From: Algoriphagus locisalis
GTDB lineage: Bacteria > Bacteroidota > Bacteroidia > Cytophagales > Cyclobacteriaceae
Length of the DNA: 64,000 bases
Reading direction: 5' to 3'
NCBI RefSeq assembly: GCF_900116615.1
Contig: NZ_FPBF01000001.1
Span: 787,625-851,624 of the forward strand
The notes under the pieces were generated by a model. The model ran no database searches. It was not told where the DNA came from and saw nothing but the letters and a program-made list of their open reading frames with translations. This document shows positions 34,805 through 44,314 of this stretch, in pieces. Position numbers and translations under genes: made by a program. Within the stretch, counting starts at the first letter, position 1, and each line of letters opens with the position of its first letter.

Positions 34805-35617
34805 CTACTTAAAACTACTCACATCAAGTTTGAATAATTCTGCAGCATTTTTCCAGAGGATTAATTCTTTCTTTTCTTCAGGTAAATCCAAATGCTTCAT
34901 GAAATTCAAATAGGATTTCATCGAGGAAATAGGCCAATCTGTTCCATAAAGAAGGTATTTTGGGTTACCTGCATACGTGATCATTTGCTCCAGTTCGTTT
35001 TTCATCCATCGCTCAAATTTCTCAGTGAAGTCTCCTAAGACCAAGCCTGAAAAATCGGCATGAACATTCTTGTTTTTATAGGTCACTTCCATGCAGTCCT
35101 TGATCCAAGGATTACCCACATGGCAGATCACAATTTTTAATTCTGGATAATCAACTGCTAGATCATCGTGGTGAATAGGGTGGGAATATTTTACCCGCCC
35201 TGTGGGAGCATAGGTATCACCTGAGTGAAACATGACAGGCACATCGTATTCGATTGCCATATCATAAACCACCTTCATGCGCGTATCATTTGGGTAAAAA
35301 GGTTCGTAGCCAGGATATAGTTTTAATCCTTTGATCAGTCCTGACTCCAGATATTCTGCTATTTCTCGAAGATCATGATGATTGTAGTTCAAGTAGCTGA
35401 TCCCTGCCACGACTCCTAAGTTTTTCCTGTCAGCAATGGCTTCTACCACCTTTTTGGTACTTGGCCTGTGCTCGTTGACTTTGTAGGAAGTGAGGACGAG
35501 AGAGTAGTCAACAGAATTCTCCTCCATTGTGTCAGTCAACTTATTGAGGCAATCCTCCAGAGAAACTACGCGATCTTCATGGTAATTATTGATGTGGGTG
35601 TGAACGTCTATGATCAT
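34805..35617 (-). CDS. Amidohydrolase/metal-dependent TIM-barrel hydrolase (COG2159)
   Basis: 270-aa metal-dependent hydrolase of the amidohydrolase-2 superfamily. HxH ligands are in IIDVHTHINNY (residues 6-8), a His in PVMFHSGDTY, a His in IVICHVGNPW and the Asp in LLYGTDWP near residue 238. Related enzymes hydrolyse lactones or decarboxylate aromatic acids. Next to a sugar-oxidation cluster, a sugar-lactonase is an attractive but unproven idea. The gene is on its own, with repeats behind and the DtxR-like gene in front. Confidence 0.8.
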   Translation of the reverse strand: MIIDVHTHINNYHEDRVVSLEDCLNKLTDTMEENSVDYSLVLTSYKVNEHRPSTKKVVEAIADRKNLGVVAGISYLNYNHHDLREIAEYLESGLIKGLKLYPGYEPFYPNDTRMKVVYDMAIEYDVPVMFHSGDTYAPTGRVKYSHPIHHDDLAVDYPELKIVICHVGNPWIKDCMEVTYKNKNVHADFSGLVLGDFTEKFERWMKNELEQMITYAGNPKYLLYGTDWPISSMKSYLNFMKHLDLPEEKKELILWKNAAELFKLDVSSFK

Positions 35618-35713
35618 GTTAAAACAATTGCTGTGCCTTAGAAGGTAACAATAATTTGACCAAGGGGGAAAAGTAAGTAGTAGTTTTGGGAGAATGTCGG
35701 GTTTGGAGAATGT

Positions 35714-36373
35714 TTACTCTAACAGTTTAACCAGTAATTTATCGCATACTTTTTCAGATAAGGTTTCACTTGAATGGTCTAGGTAAGAAACAACAATGCT
35801 CTGATCATAAGCCTCTTTCGAAAGTATCTTCAGTTCAGTACCAAGGCTGAGATTTCGACTGTTGAGAAACTCCAAAAATTCAGTGGAAGAGTTGGTCAAT
35901 GCTGCTAGAATTACTGTTTGGCCAGCTTTGCAATCAGATAGGCTTAGGTAATTTATTTCCTGAATCCTTCCTTGCTTATCAGGAATGGGAGAGCCATGAG
36001 GATCAATCGTGGGAAAACCCATCATTTCATCCATACGCTCAAAGAACTTTGGTGCATGAATATGCTCCACCTGCTCAGCGATTTCATGTACTTCTTCCCA
36101 GCCGAAGCCCATTTTATTCACCAGAAACATTTCAGTCAAACGGTGCTTTCGTATAATTAAAGCAGCCTCCTTTTTACCTTTTGGCGTAAGTGTAACCGGC
36201 TTATACTTTTCATAGATCAACCAGCCATTTTTCTGAAGCGTCTTCACCATACTATTCACTGTTGGCATGCTGACTTGCATTTGCGTAGCAAGCTCCGAGA
36301 TATTTACCTCATTGTTATCATTTGCCAGATTAAAAAGTGATTTCAAATAGTTCTCTTCGGTTTGTGATGCCAT
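35714..36373 (-). CDS. DtxR-family metal-dependent regulator, second copy
   Basis: 219-aa paralogue of the mntR at 11877. HTH part (1-60) with VNISELATQMQVSMPTVNSMVKTLQKNG. The metal domain has HRLTEMFLVNKMGFGWEEVHEIAEQVEHIHAP and FPTIDPHGSPIPDKQG. C-terminal SH3-like domain (about 145-219). It is divergent from a TonB-dependent receptor, and a 16-bp palindrome lies between them inside the receptor promoter. It therefore probably represses receptor and itself when metal is available. Confidence 0.92.
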   Translation of the reverse strand: MASQTEENYLKSLFNLANDNNEVNISELATQMQVSMPTVNSMVKTLQKNGWLIYEKYKPVTLTPKGKKEAALIIRKHRLTEMFLVNKMGFGWEEVHEIAEQVEHIHAPKFFERMDEMMGFPTIDPHGSPIPDKQGRIQEINYLSLSDCKAGQTVILAALTNSSTEFLEFLNSRNLSLGTELKILSKEAYDQSIVVSYLDHSSETLSEKVCDKLLVKLLE

Positions 36374-36392
36374 GTTCTATTGCTTTAGTATT

Positions 36393-36422
36393 CAAATATG
36401 CTGAATTATTTTTTAAAACAAT
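36393..36422 (-). promoter_or_regulatory. Probable promoter of the DtxR-family gene
   Basis: Read on the minus strand, ATTG (36422-36419) and CATATTTG (36400-36393) are 18 bp apart. They approximate the Bacteroidota -33 TTTG and -7 TAnnTTTG, 19 bp before the start codon. The shared palindrome abuts the -33 side. Confidence 0.45.
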
Positions 36423-36453
36423 TTTGTTAGATAAATCTAACATTATAAATTTG
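36423..36453 (+). promoter_or_regulatory. TonB receptor promoter with DtxR-type operator in the spacer
   Basis: TTTG (36423-36426), then 19 bp, then TAAATTTG (36446-36453) is a close match to the Bacteroidota promoter. The spacer is filled by GTTAGATAAATCTAAC (36426-36441), a palindrome with 7-bp arms, extended by one more pair. Repressor binding there would block RNA polymerase directly. The ATG is 31 bp beyond the -7 element. Confidence 0.72.
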
Positions 36454-36484
36454 TCGTATCTAATTCCAGATTAACTCCCAGTTT

Positions 36485-38767
36485 ATGAGGCTTAAATACA
36501 TCTTATTAGGATTCACTTTTCTACTTTCTTTAGATTCAATTGCACAAAATTATTTACTCAAAGGCAGAGTTTTATTTGAGGGTGAGCCAGTGGAATTTGC
36601 GAATGTATATGTGAAAGTATTGTCAAAAGGAGCTGTCACAGATTCCCATGGGGGCTTTTCTATTCCTATTTCTGAAACTGGAACTTTCACAGTTCAGGCT
36701 TCCATGGTGGGTTTTCAAACTTCTCAACAGCTGGTTAAAATCCCTAGTGAAAACACGTCTTCACTGGTTTTTACTTTGAAAGAAATGGATGGGGGATTGG
36801 ATGAGGTGGTTGTCAGTGGAACGATGCAAGAAGTATCCAAATTGGATAGTCCGGTGCCTGTTGAAGTGTATTCTGCTAATTTTTTCAGGGCAAACCCTAC
36901 GCCTTCGGTTTTTGAATCTCTGCAGAATGTGAATGGCGTTCGACCTCAGATCAATTGTAATGTTTGTAACACAGGTGACATTCATATCAATGGTTTGGAA
37001 GGTCCCTATACTATGGTTTTGATTGATGGCATGCCGATCGTGAGTGGTTTAGCTACGGTTTACGGTTTGACTGGAATTCCTCAGGCTTTGATCGATCGAG
37101 TGGAAGTGGTGAAAGGGCCGGCATCTACGCTTTATGGTTCTGAAGCGGTAGGAGGATTGATAAATGTGATCACAAAAAAGCCAGATTCTGCACCACTTGT
37201 GTCCGCCGATGTCTTTGGCACTAGCTGGGGCGAAATGAATCTTGACTTAGGAATGAGATCAAATTGGGGCAAAAATATCCAGTCATTGACAGGGATAAAT
37301 GCCTTTTATTATGATAATCCTATTGATAATAATAGCGATGGATTTACCGATGTGACTTTGTCAAAGCGACTATCATTTTTCCAGAAAATCAACGTGAAGC
37401 GGCCGGAAAATAGACTTTTTACTATGGCAGGAAGATATGTGTATGAGGATCGCTGGGGCGGAGAGATGAACTGGAACAGTGAAGATCGGGGAGGAGATGA
37501 GGTTTACGGAGAGAGTATTTATACCAGTCGCTGGGAAAGTTTCGGTACGTGGCAATTGCCAACTTCAGAGGCTATGAATTTCCAGTTCTCGGTAAATGGA
37601 CACAATCAAAACTCGGTTTACGGTACGACACTATTTAAGGCCGATCAATACATAGGTTTTGGACAATTGACATGGGCCAAAACAGCTGAAAAGCACGGAC
37701 TATTGCTTGGGTTGGCCTATCGATATACGTTTTATGATGACAATACCACTGCAACATCTGATCTGGTTTCAGACAACAATCAACCTTCCAAAATTCATTT
37801 GCCAGGAGCCTTTCTTCAGGATGAAATCAAATTGACTCCAAATCAAAGTTTGCTTTTGGGAATTCGATATGATTACAACTCCATTCATGGAAACATCTTT
37901 TCGCCAAGGATAAACTATAAACTTTCTTCACAGGATAAGAATACCACTTTCAGACTTTCCGCAGGAAATGGTTTTCGTGTAGCTAATGTGTTCACCGAGG
38001 ATCATGCTGCACTTACGGGAGCGAGGGATGTGATTTTTGCCGAAGAGTTGAAGCCAGAGCAAAGTTGGAATATAAATGTAAATCTGGTGAAGAAAATATA
38101 TTCTGATCAGGGGACATTTATTGGACTCGACGGTTCTGCTTTTTACACCTATTTCACTAATCGGATTGTTCCTGACTATGAAACAAACTCAAATCAAATC
38201 ATTTATTCCAATCTAGATGGTTCGGCAGTATCGAAAGGGGTTTCACTAAACCTAGATATTGCCTGGGCAAATGGACTGACGATCACAACGGGAGGGACGC
38301 TAATGGACGTAAGTATTGAGGAGGAAGGAGTCAAAAGACGTCAGTTACTTACCGAGCGCTTTTCCGGAGTTTGGTCTGTTGGATACGAGTTTTTCCGTTT
38401 GGGCCTGACGGTGGATTATACAGGAAATGTGTATAGTCCTATGCGATTACCATTACTTGGACCATTGGATGATAGGCCAGCGTATTCTCCTTGGTACAGC
38501 TTACAGAATATCCAGTTGACAAAGAATCTAGGAAAAAGATGGGAGATTTACGGAGGAGTCAAAAACCTATTGAACTTCACTCCTCCGGCGAATAGTATTG
38601 CCCGGGCTTTTGATCCATTTGATAAAGATGTAGTGTTTGCACCAAATGGGACTGTCGTTCCGACACCAAACAATCCCAATGGGTTAACCTTTGACCCTAC
38701 TTATGTTTTTGCACCAAATCAGGGGATAAGAGGATTTTTGGGTGTCAGGTTTACCGTTTCTGAATAG
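36485..38767 (+). CDS. TonB-dependent outer-membrane receptor, probable metal or metallophore uptake
   Basis: 760-aa receptor with signal peptide (ends near SIAQN), an N-terminal CarboxypepD_reg-like domain (about 25-105), a plug (about 110-225) and a 22-strand barrel ending in Phe-containing RGFLGVRFTVSE. The plug carries NCNVCNTGDIHINGLEGPYTMVLIDGMPIV, with a CxxC, a variant I associate with Bacteroidota receptors linked to metals. No STN domain, so no sigma signalling. Regulation by the divergent DtxR-type protein suggests Fe or Mn uptake; which metal is unknown. Confidence 0.9.
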   Translation: MRLKYILLGFTFLLSLDSIAQNYLLKGRVLFEGEPVEFANVYVKVLSKGAVTDSHGGFSIPISETGTFTVQASMVGFQTSQQLVKIPSENTSSLVFTLKEMDGGLDEVVVSGTMQEVSKLDSPVPVEVYSANFFRANPTPSVFESLQNVNGVRPQINCNVCNTGDIHINGLEGPYTMVLIDGMPIVSGLATVYGLTGIPQALIDRVEVVKGPASTLYGSEAVGGLINVITKKPDSAPLVSADVFGTSWGEMNLDLGMRSNWGKNIQSLTGINAFYYDNPIDNNSDGFTDVTLSKRLSFFQKINVKRPENRLFTMAGRYVYEDRWGGEMNWNSEDRGGDEVYGESIYTSRWESFGTWQLPTSEAMNFQFSVNGHNQNSVYGTTLFKADQYIGFGQLTWAKTAEKHGLLLGLAYRYTFYDDNTTATSDLVSDNNQPSKIHLPGAFLQDEIKLTPNQSLLLGIRYDYNSIHGNIFSPRINYKLSSQDKNTTFRLSAGNGFRVANVFTEDHAALTGARDVIFAEELKPEQSWNINVNLVKKIYSDQGTFIGLDGSAFYTYFTNRIVPDYETNSNQIIYSNLDGSAVSKGVSLNLDIAWANGLTITTGGTLMDVSIEEEGVKRRQLLTERFSGVWSVGYEFFRLGLTVDYTGNVYSPMRLPLLGPLDDRPAYSPWYSLQNIQLTKNLGKRWEIYGGVKNLLNFTPPANSIARAFDPFDKDVVFAPNGTVVPTPNNPNGLTFDPTYVFAPNQGIRGFLGVRFTVSE

Positions 38768-38774
38768 TTTTTTT

Positions 38775-38806
38775 AACCGCAGAGGGCACAGAGGATTACG
38801 CGGAGA
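38775..38806. repeat. Dispersed AACCGCAG-type repeat
   Basis: AACCGCAGAGGGCACAGAGG followed by ATTACGCGGAG, 7 bp after the receptor stop codon. The same motif with small changes occurs at 34421, 44412 and 44515. Confidence 0.8.
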
Positions 38807-38866
38807 GCACTAGTTTGGTTTACAGGCTATGTTTGATCATTGAATTTGATCATTGAAAATTGATTT

Positions 38867-39307
38867 TTAATTCTCTGTCTCAAAATACAAATGGTAATGC
38901 TTGCTGCAACCTGGATTGAAGGCTGCGGTGCAATTTGGGCAGGTGTTTCCACTGGCTTGGTATTCCGAGATCGTCAGTTCCGAACCACAAACTCCGCATA
39001 GAATTGCTTTGCTATCAAACTCCGACTTTGGCCAAACTTGAGGTTTGTGATCAGCTTCCTCTTCATGGCAGGAAAAGCATGGGTAGTACTTTTCGCAGCA
39101 TTTGAATTTGATGGCAATCACATCTAGATCCGAATGCCAATGCTGACATCGGGTCTGGTTATCAACCGTTTTTCCGTAGATGTTTATTCCTTTAATACTA
39201 GATTTCACGATTGGGAGAATTGGTTCTTGCTGGGAAAAAGCCTGTGTTGTGAATAAGAAGAGGAAGAAAATGAGAAAGGTTTTCTGTATGTTTTTAAGGC
39301 GTTGCAT
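38867..39307 (-). CDS. CHY zinc-finger protein with signal peptide
   Basis: 146 aa. The C-terminal 95 residues are a CHY zinc finger: TRCQHWHSDLDVIAIKFKCCEKYYPCFSCHEEEADH, then CGVCGSELTISEYQASGNTCPNC and CSKHYHLYF. Bacterial and eukaryotic relatives are usually cytosolic zinc-binding proteins. Here the domain is preceded by about 50 residues with a signal-peptide-like stretch (IQKTFLIFFLFLFTTQAFSQ), suggesting export. Function unknown; start chosen as the only ATG upstream. Confidence 0.8.
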   Translation of the reverse strand: MQRLKNIQKTFLIFFLFLFTTQAFSQQEPILPIVKSSIKGINIYGKTVDNQTRCQHWHSDLDVIAIKFKCCEKYYPCFSCHEEEADHKPQVWPKSEFDSKAILCGVCGSELTISEYQASGNTCPNCTAAFNPGCSKHYHLYFETEN

Positions 39308-39515
39308 CAGGTAACTTGTGATTCAAATTGTACGCTAAGATAGGTGCTGAACTCAAGAAAATCATTGAAATTTCGATGGTTTACTTTGTCACAAGAATCA
39401 ATGATTCAATTTTGAATAAACTGAATAAATAGTGCTGGTTGGATTGTAATTCCATTTTTTTACATCAATTTCGATTTATAGGCATTATTTCGATTTGATC
39501 AACCCCCTCAAAAAA

Positions 39516-40727
39516 ATGGATAAAATTAGGATTTGGCTGATTGCCAGATATCAAAACATTATTTCCAGCATTGCATTTATACCTGGTTGCATCAGTATTG
39601 TATTTTTGATAGTAGCTGCCCTAGTTTTTTCATTTGATCTATCAGATGCCGGGCAGCAGATCAAATCTGATATTTCTTGGCTCAACATCAAAGATCCCTC
39701 GACTGCACGAAGTATTCTCGGTGCTATTGCTGGAGGCATTATTTCTCTGACAGTTTTCAGTTTTTCCATGGTGATGATTGTGCTGAGTCAGGCTGCTTCC
39801 CAGATGAGTAATCGCGTGCTGGATAAACTTATTGGCAATCGGTTTCAACAAACAGTTTTGGGGATTTATATAGGTACCATCATTTACACATTTTTCCTGT
39901 TCAGTACCATCCGTGAAACTGGGGATTCTTTCCAGATTCCATCACTGAGTATATTTTTGTTGACCGTGATTACCGTTTTTGATATTTTCCTTTTCATTTA
40001 TTTTCTCCATTACATTACCCAATCTGTCAAATACAATGTCATCATTGATCGAATCAAATCTTCCACTTTTGATGGAATGAAAGCTTTTTGTAAGGAAAAT
40101 GAAGAAGTGAAAGACAGGCCTGAATTTGCTACAAAATCTATAGTTAGAGCTCATAGATCTGGAATTTTTGAAGGATTTAACGATAAAGAAATGAAGGATT
40201 TTTTGACGAAAAGTAAGTGTAGCATGATGGCTATTTATCCCATGGGAACCTATGTGCTTCGGGGTCAGGCGATTTTAAAATGCAGCCGAAATCTGGATGA
40301 TGAACAAGAGCAGCAGGCACTTTTGGGTATTATTATCAGCAGTCAGGAATCTGTTGCACTCAATTATGAATATGGATATAGGCAACTTTCGGAAATAGCA
40401 CTTAAGGCACTGAGTCCCGGGATTAATGATCCTGGAACTGCTATTCTAAGCCTTCGTGCTTTAGTGGATTTGCTTGCGTTTAGAGCCTTTAATTATCCAC
40501 CGTCTTTGCTTTTATGTGAGGATTTTCCTTATAAAATCCATCGAAATGAATTAAGTTTTGATACACTTTTTGAAAGGGCGATCTATCCGATTTGGGATTA
40601 TGGAAAGGAGGACAGAATGCTAAGAAATGAATTCAAATTGGTGTTTCAGCAACTTTCCAAGGTCGTTTCCTCGAAGTATCTTACTGCAATTTTGAGTGAG
40701 GTAGAACGAAAAAATGAAGATATATAA
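39516..40727 (+). CDS. DUF2254 inner-membrane protein
   Basis: 403 aa read from ATG 39516 (a TTG seven codons earlier is less likely). Four transmembrane segments in the first 180 residues (IISSIAFIPGCISIVFLIVA, ILGAIAGGIISLTVFSFSMV and two more), then a large soluble domain with SIVRAHRSGIF, GTYVLRGQAIL and the conserved ALSPGINDPGTAI. This is the DUF2254 family of unknown function, which has been linked only loosely to envelope processes. Convergent with the AAA ATPase gene. Confidence 0.85.
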   Translation: MDKIRIWLIARYQNIISSIAFIPGCISIVFLIVAALVFSFDLSDAGQQIKSDISWLNIKDPSTARSILGAIAGGIISLTVFSFSMVMIVLSQAASQMSNRVLDKLIGNRFQQTVLGIYIGTIIYTFFLFSTIRETGDSFQIPSLSIFLLTVITVFDIFLFIYFLHYITQSVKYNVIIDRIKSSTFDGMKAFCKENEEVKDRPEFATKSIVRAHRSGIFEGFNDKEMKDFLTKSKCSMMAIYPMGTYVLRGQAILKCSRNLDDEQEQQALLGIIISSQESVALNYEYGYRQLSEIALKALSPGINDPGTAILSLRALVDLLAFRAFNYPPSLLLCEDFPYKIHRNELSFDTLFERAIYPIWDYGKEDRMLRNEFKLVFQQLSKVVSSKYLTAILSEVERKNEDI

Positions 40728-40757
40728 GCCTTGTTCTTAAAGCTCTACACTCTTTAG

Positions 40758-41543
40758 TTACAAATGCCGTAAAAATGCATCAGGATTATTCAGGAAGTTT
40801 TTCAAAACGGTGAAATGCTCGGTGTCCTCGTAGTTTACCTTTTCAATTTTATCACCAAACTGAAAAATTGTCGCGTTTGGAAGCGTCATTAGGATAGGAG
40901 AGTGAGTGGCGATGATAAACTGGCAACCGTGGTTCTCAGCCAGGTTTTTGATCAAGGAAAAAAGTGCCAGTTGCCGCTGTGGAGAAAGTGCCGCCTCTGG
41001 TTCATCGATCAGGTAAATGCCTTCATTTTGTAACCTGCCTTCCAAAACTTTTAGAAATCCTTCTCCATGTGAGACTTCGGTTAGATTACCATATTTCTTC
41101 AGTAGAGCTTCCTTTTGTCCCAAAATCGATCCTACAGCGAGTTTGAGTCCAGTTCCGCTCAAACGCTTTTCAAAATCTACTATATCGCCCTGCATTTCAG
41201 AATCCATGTTTTGGAGACGCTTAACAAAGCCAAAATAATCTTCCGCTCTGAAAAAGAAACCACGAAATGCCCGGTCTTTCCATTGGGTAATAATTTGTTC
41301 TCCGTAGTTTTTAACCCCGTCAAGCGTTTCATCGCTTTCCAAGTCTGTACTTCCTATTGCCGGCAAATTCAGTTTGATCGCCAGAGCTTTCAGAAGCGTG
41401 GACTTTCCTGAGCCATTTTCTCCTACAAAGACCGTTACAGGCTGATCAAAACTCATGGACCCCAGATCTTTTAAGGACTTTAACGAAAATGGAAACTGAC
41501 GGTCAGAGCCTATAGGAAGATGGATTTGGCGCAGGTAATACAT
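40758..41543 (-). CDS. AAA/ABC-type ATPase (AAA_15/AAA_21-like, YbbA-unrelated)
   Basis: 261-aa P-loop protein with SMC/OLD-like features but no nuclease domain. Walker A is FVGENGSGKSTLLKAL (about 39-54). The D-loop/Walker B region is IYLIDEPEAALSPQRQLALF (about 175-194), and a switch His is in FIIATHSPIL. The middle (about 85-140) is helical but too short for a long coiled coil. Similar stand-alone ATPases occur in bacteria and in some defence or repair systems; with no partner gene adjacent, no role is assigned. Confidence 0.82.
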   Translation of the reverse strand: MYYLRQIHLPIGSDRQFPFSLKSLKDLGSMSFDQPVTVFVGENGSGKSTLLKALAIKLNLPAIGSTDLESDETLDGVKNYGEQIITQWKDRAFRGFFFRAEDYFGFVKRLQNMDSEMQGDIVDFEKRLSGTGLKLAVGSILGQKEALLKKYGNLTEVSHGEGFLKVLEGRLQNEGIYLIDEPEAALSPQRQLALFSLIKNLAENHGCQFIIATHSPILMTLPNATIFQFGDKIEKVNYEDTEHFTVLKNFLNNPDAFLRHL

Positions 41544-41645
41544 TTTTTTAAGACTTGAGACTTAAGATGTAAGACTTAGAAAACAGAGATTGGCGAATAG
41601 ATATTGGAGATTTAGAATCCAATGTTGTTTGCCTTTCTATGAAAA

Positions 41646-41855
41646 TTACTCAGGTTTTGCGATAAATCCAGCTTTCAACACGGTTTTGAACACCTCTTCC
41701 TCAGTCATGTCAGTTGATTCTACGGTCAGGATTCTGTCTTCACTTTTCAGGTCTACATCCCAAGAGTTGATTTTTGGTTCAGCGTTGAGAATGGGAGTGA
41801 CCTTTGCCAGGCAATTTCCACAGTTGATATTGGTTTTGAATTTTTGAGTTTTCAT
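41646..41855 (-). CDS. Heavy-metal-associated (HMA) copper chaperone-like protein
   Basis: 69-aa ferredoxin-like HMA domain with NCGNCLAKVTPIL, a CxxC metal site near residue 15. It is 230 bp downstream of copA on the same strand and probably delivers Cu(I) to, or receives it from, the ATPase. The 41856-42085 gap contains AT-rich degenerate repeats (GAAATATT-like and CTTGATACT-like), no other gene. Confidence 0.85.
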   Translation of the reverse strand: MKTQKFKTNINCGNCLAKVTPILNAEPKINSWDVDLKSEDRILTVESTDMTEEEVFKTVLKAGFIAKPE

Positions 41856-42085
41856 TTGGTAAGGATTGAAATATTATAAAATTGAAATATTGGAAAATTT
41901 AGGTTTAGAACAGTCGTAAAGTACAAAGGTTGTAAAGTTTTGGTTCCTCCATTTTCCATTGTCGCTACTTTGGACATTGTACTTAATACGAAACATATAA
42001 TCTTGACTCTTGGCTCTAAAATCTTGAATCTTATATCTACCTACTTGTCACATACTACTTAATACTAGGGTCTTGATACTTGATA

Positions 42086-44314
42086 CTAAATACTTTTTCG
42101 CTTTAACCTCAGGCTATTCAACACTACCGATACTGAACTAAACGCCATTGCTGCTCCGGCTATCATGGGATCGAGTAGAAATCCGTTGATGGGATACAAC
42201 AGGCCTGCAGCGATTGGAATTCCGATTAGGTTGTAAATAAATGCCCAAAAGAGGTTTTCTTTTATTCCTCGAACTGTCATAGCAGATAAATTGAATGCTT
42301 TTGGAATGACTTCTAAGTCTGAAGAAATGATGGTCATTTTCGCTACATCCATCGCGATATCGGAACCATGTCCCATTGCGATGCTAATATCTGCCTGTGC
42401 CAAAGCCTCAGAGTCATTGATTCCATCGCCCACCATTGCCACAACTTTCCCTTTTGACTGAAGCTCCTTGACGAAGTCAGATTTGTCTGAAGGCATTACC
42501 TCAGCTTTGAAGTCTGTCAAGCCAACTTCCTGAGCCACAGCTGCAGCGGTTTGTTGATTATCGCCAGTTAACATGTAAACTTCAATGTCCATCTCTTTCA
42601 GCTTTTTGATGGCAAATTTGGAACTGGCTTTAATCTGATCAGCAATTGCGATTACAGCTAAAACCTTCTTTTCATTAGCAAAGAAAACTACCGTTTTGGC
42701 TTCATTGCCCCATGTTTTCGCTTGAATTTCCAATTCTGGATTTACTTTGATTCCATGTGATTGAATAAGACTTGAATTGCCAACGTAGAAATATTCGCCT
42801 GCACTATTCTTAGCTTCCACACCTTTTCCTGTTACGCTTTGGAAACCTTGGATTGTCTCAGATTTAAATCCTTCCTCGGTTAATTTCTTGCTGACTGCAT
42901 CTGCAAGAGGGTGTTCTGACTTGGATTCAATAGCCAATAAATATGGGGAAAATGCCTTTCTTAACTCTTGGCTTTCCCATTGTATATCAGTGACGGCAGG
43001 TTTTCCAGCAGTGATAGTTCCTGTTTTATCAAGAATAACAGCATTGACTTTATGTGCTATTTCCAAGCTTTCAGCATCTTTAATCAAAATGTTGTTTTCA
43101 GCTCCTTTCCCGATTCCCACCATAATTGCAGTAGGCGTAGCTAACCCCAATGCGCATGGACAGGCAATGACCAAAACGGCTACTGAGTTAAGAATTGCAT
43201 GAGAAAGTGCATCTTCACTGCCTACAATCATCCAAACTGCGAAAGTCAAAATTGCTATCGCAATGACCGTAGGAACGAATATGGAGGCTATTTTATCGAC
43301 CAGTTTCTGCACTGGCGCTTTGGAGCCTTGAGCTTCCTGCACTCGCTTTATAATTTGAGAGAGTAATGTTTCACTCCCAACTTTCTCAGCTTTAAAATGA
43401 AAGCTCCCTTTTTGATTGATAGTGCCAGCAAATACCTTGTCATCTGTGGATTTCTCCACTGCGATAGGTTCACCGCTTATCATGCTTTCATCCACAAAGG
43501 AGCTTCCAGAAATCACCTTTCCGTCCACTGGGATTTTCTCACCGGGTCGGACGATTATCTCATAGCCTTTTTGAACATCAGAAATCTGAATTTCTTTCTC
43601 TTCATCTTCGATAATTGCTTTCAAAGTCTTGGGCTGAAGTCCCATTAGATTTTTGAGCGCTGTGGAAGTTCTTGACTTCGCTTTTTCCTCCAGCATTTTG
43701 CCAAAAAGGATAAAGGTGATGATTACCGTTGCGGCCTCGTAATAAACATGAGGCTCAAAACCACGGCTGATCCAAAATTCAGGAAAAAGTGTGTTGAATA
43801 AGCTGAAGAGAAAAGCAATGGCTGTACTTAATGCAACAAGGGTATCCATATTGACACTTTTATGTTTGGACTGCTTCCATGCGCTTATGAAGAATCTTCT
43901 TCCAAATACGAATAGAACTGGAATAGCTAATGCGAGAGAAATCCAAGTTCCTGGCTTCCAATGCATGAAAAACATTCCGATTATAAATATTGGCAGGGTT
44001 AAAATAGCTGCACCAATTGTATGTTTCTTGAGTACCTTATAATGTTCTTTTTGGCTCTTTGAGACTGTTTCTTCGACATTTTCTTTCTCTGTGATCAGTC
44101 CGTATCCGACGGCTTCGAGTGCTTCATTTAAACCTTTAGCGCTGATTTTGTCTGTGTATTCGACCAACACGGTACTTGAAGCAAAGTTTACCTGTGCAGA
44201 TTTAACTCCATCGGTGTAAGTTAAAATTGTTTCCACACTGGAAGCACAAGCAGCGCAGGTCATGCCTGTAACAGGGAATGTTTCTTTATGTAAAGTTTGA
44301 GTTGGTTCAGTCAT
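42086..44314 (-). CDS. copA: Copper-exporting P1B-type ATPase
   Basis: 742-aa Cu(+) ATPase. One N-terminal HMA domain ([12 protein letters not shown], about 17-28; about 10-75), eight transmembrane segments, the TGES-like motif [10 protein letters not shown], the CPC ion site in [16 protein letters not shown], the phosphorylation site DKTGTITAG and the nucleotide-binding SEHPLADAV with [13 protein letters not shown] and HMA indicate Cu(I) or Ag(I) export. The HMA chaperone is downstream; no CopY/CueR regulator is adjacent. Confidence 0.96.
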   Translation of the reverse strand: MTEPTQTLHKETFPVTGMTCAACASSVETILTYTDGVKSAQVNFASSTVLVEYTDKISAKGLNEALEAVGYGLITEKENVEETVSKSQKEHYKVLKKHTIGAAILTLPIFIIGMFFMHWKPGTWISLALAIPVLFVFGRRFFISAWKQSKHKSVNMDTLVALSTAIAFLFSLFNTLFPEFWISRGFEPHVYYEAATVIITFILFGKMLEEKAKSRTSTALKNLMGLQPKTLKAIIEDEEKEIQISDVQKGYEIIVRPGEKIPVDGKVISGSSFVDESMISGEPIAVEKSTDDKVFAGTINQKGSFHFKAEKVGSETLLSQIIKRVQEAQGSKAPVQKLVDKIASIFVPTVIAIAILTFAVWMIVGSEDALSHAILNSVAVLVIACPCALGLATPTAIMVGIGKGAENNILIKDAESLEIAHKVNAVILDKTGTITAGKPAVTDIQWESQELRKAFSPYLLAIESKSEHPLADAVSKKLTEEGFKSETIQGFQSVTGKGVEAKNSAGEYFYVGNSSLIQSHGIKVNPELEIQAKTWGNEAKTVVFFANEKKVLAVIAIADQIKASSKFAIKKLKEMDIEVYMLTGDNQQTAAAVAQEVGLTDFKAEVMPSDKSDFVKELQSKGKVVAMVGDGINDSEALAQADISIAMGHGSDIAMDVAKMTIISSDLEVIPKAFNLSAMTVRGIKENLFWAFIYNLIGIPIAAGLLYPINGFLLDPMIAGAAMAFSSVSVVLNSLRLKRKSI

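Noticed and set aside
40758..41543. Defence-system ATPase
   Set aside because: No nuclease, toprim or reverse-transcriptase partner gene is adjacent; neighbours are ordinary membrane and copper genes.
41856..42085. Degenerate AT-rich repeats between copA and the HMA gene
   Set aside because: Many near-copies of TTGAAATATT and CTTGATACT-like words occur, but no consistent unit length could be fixed by eye.
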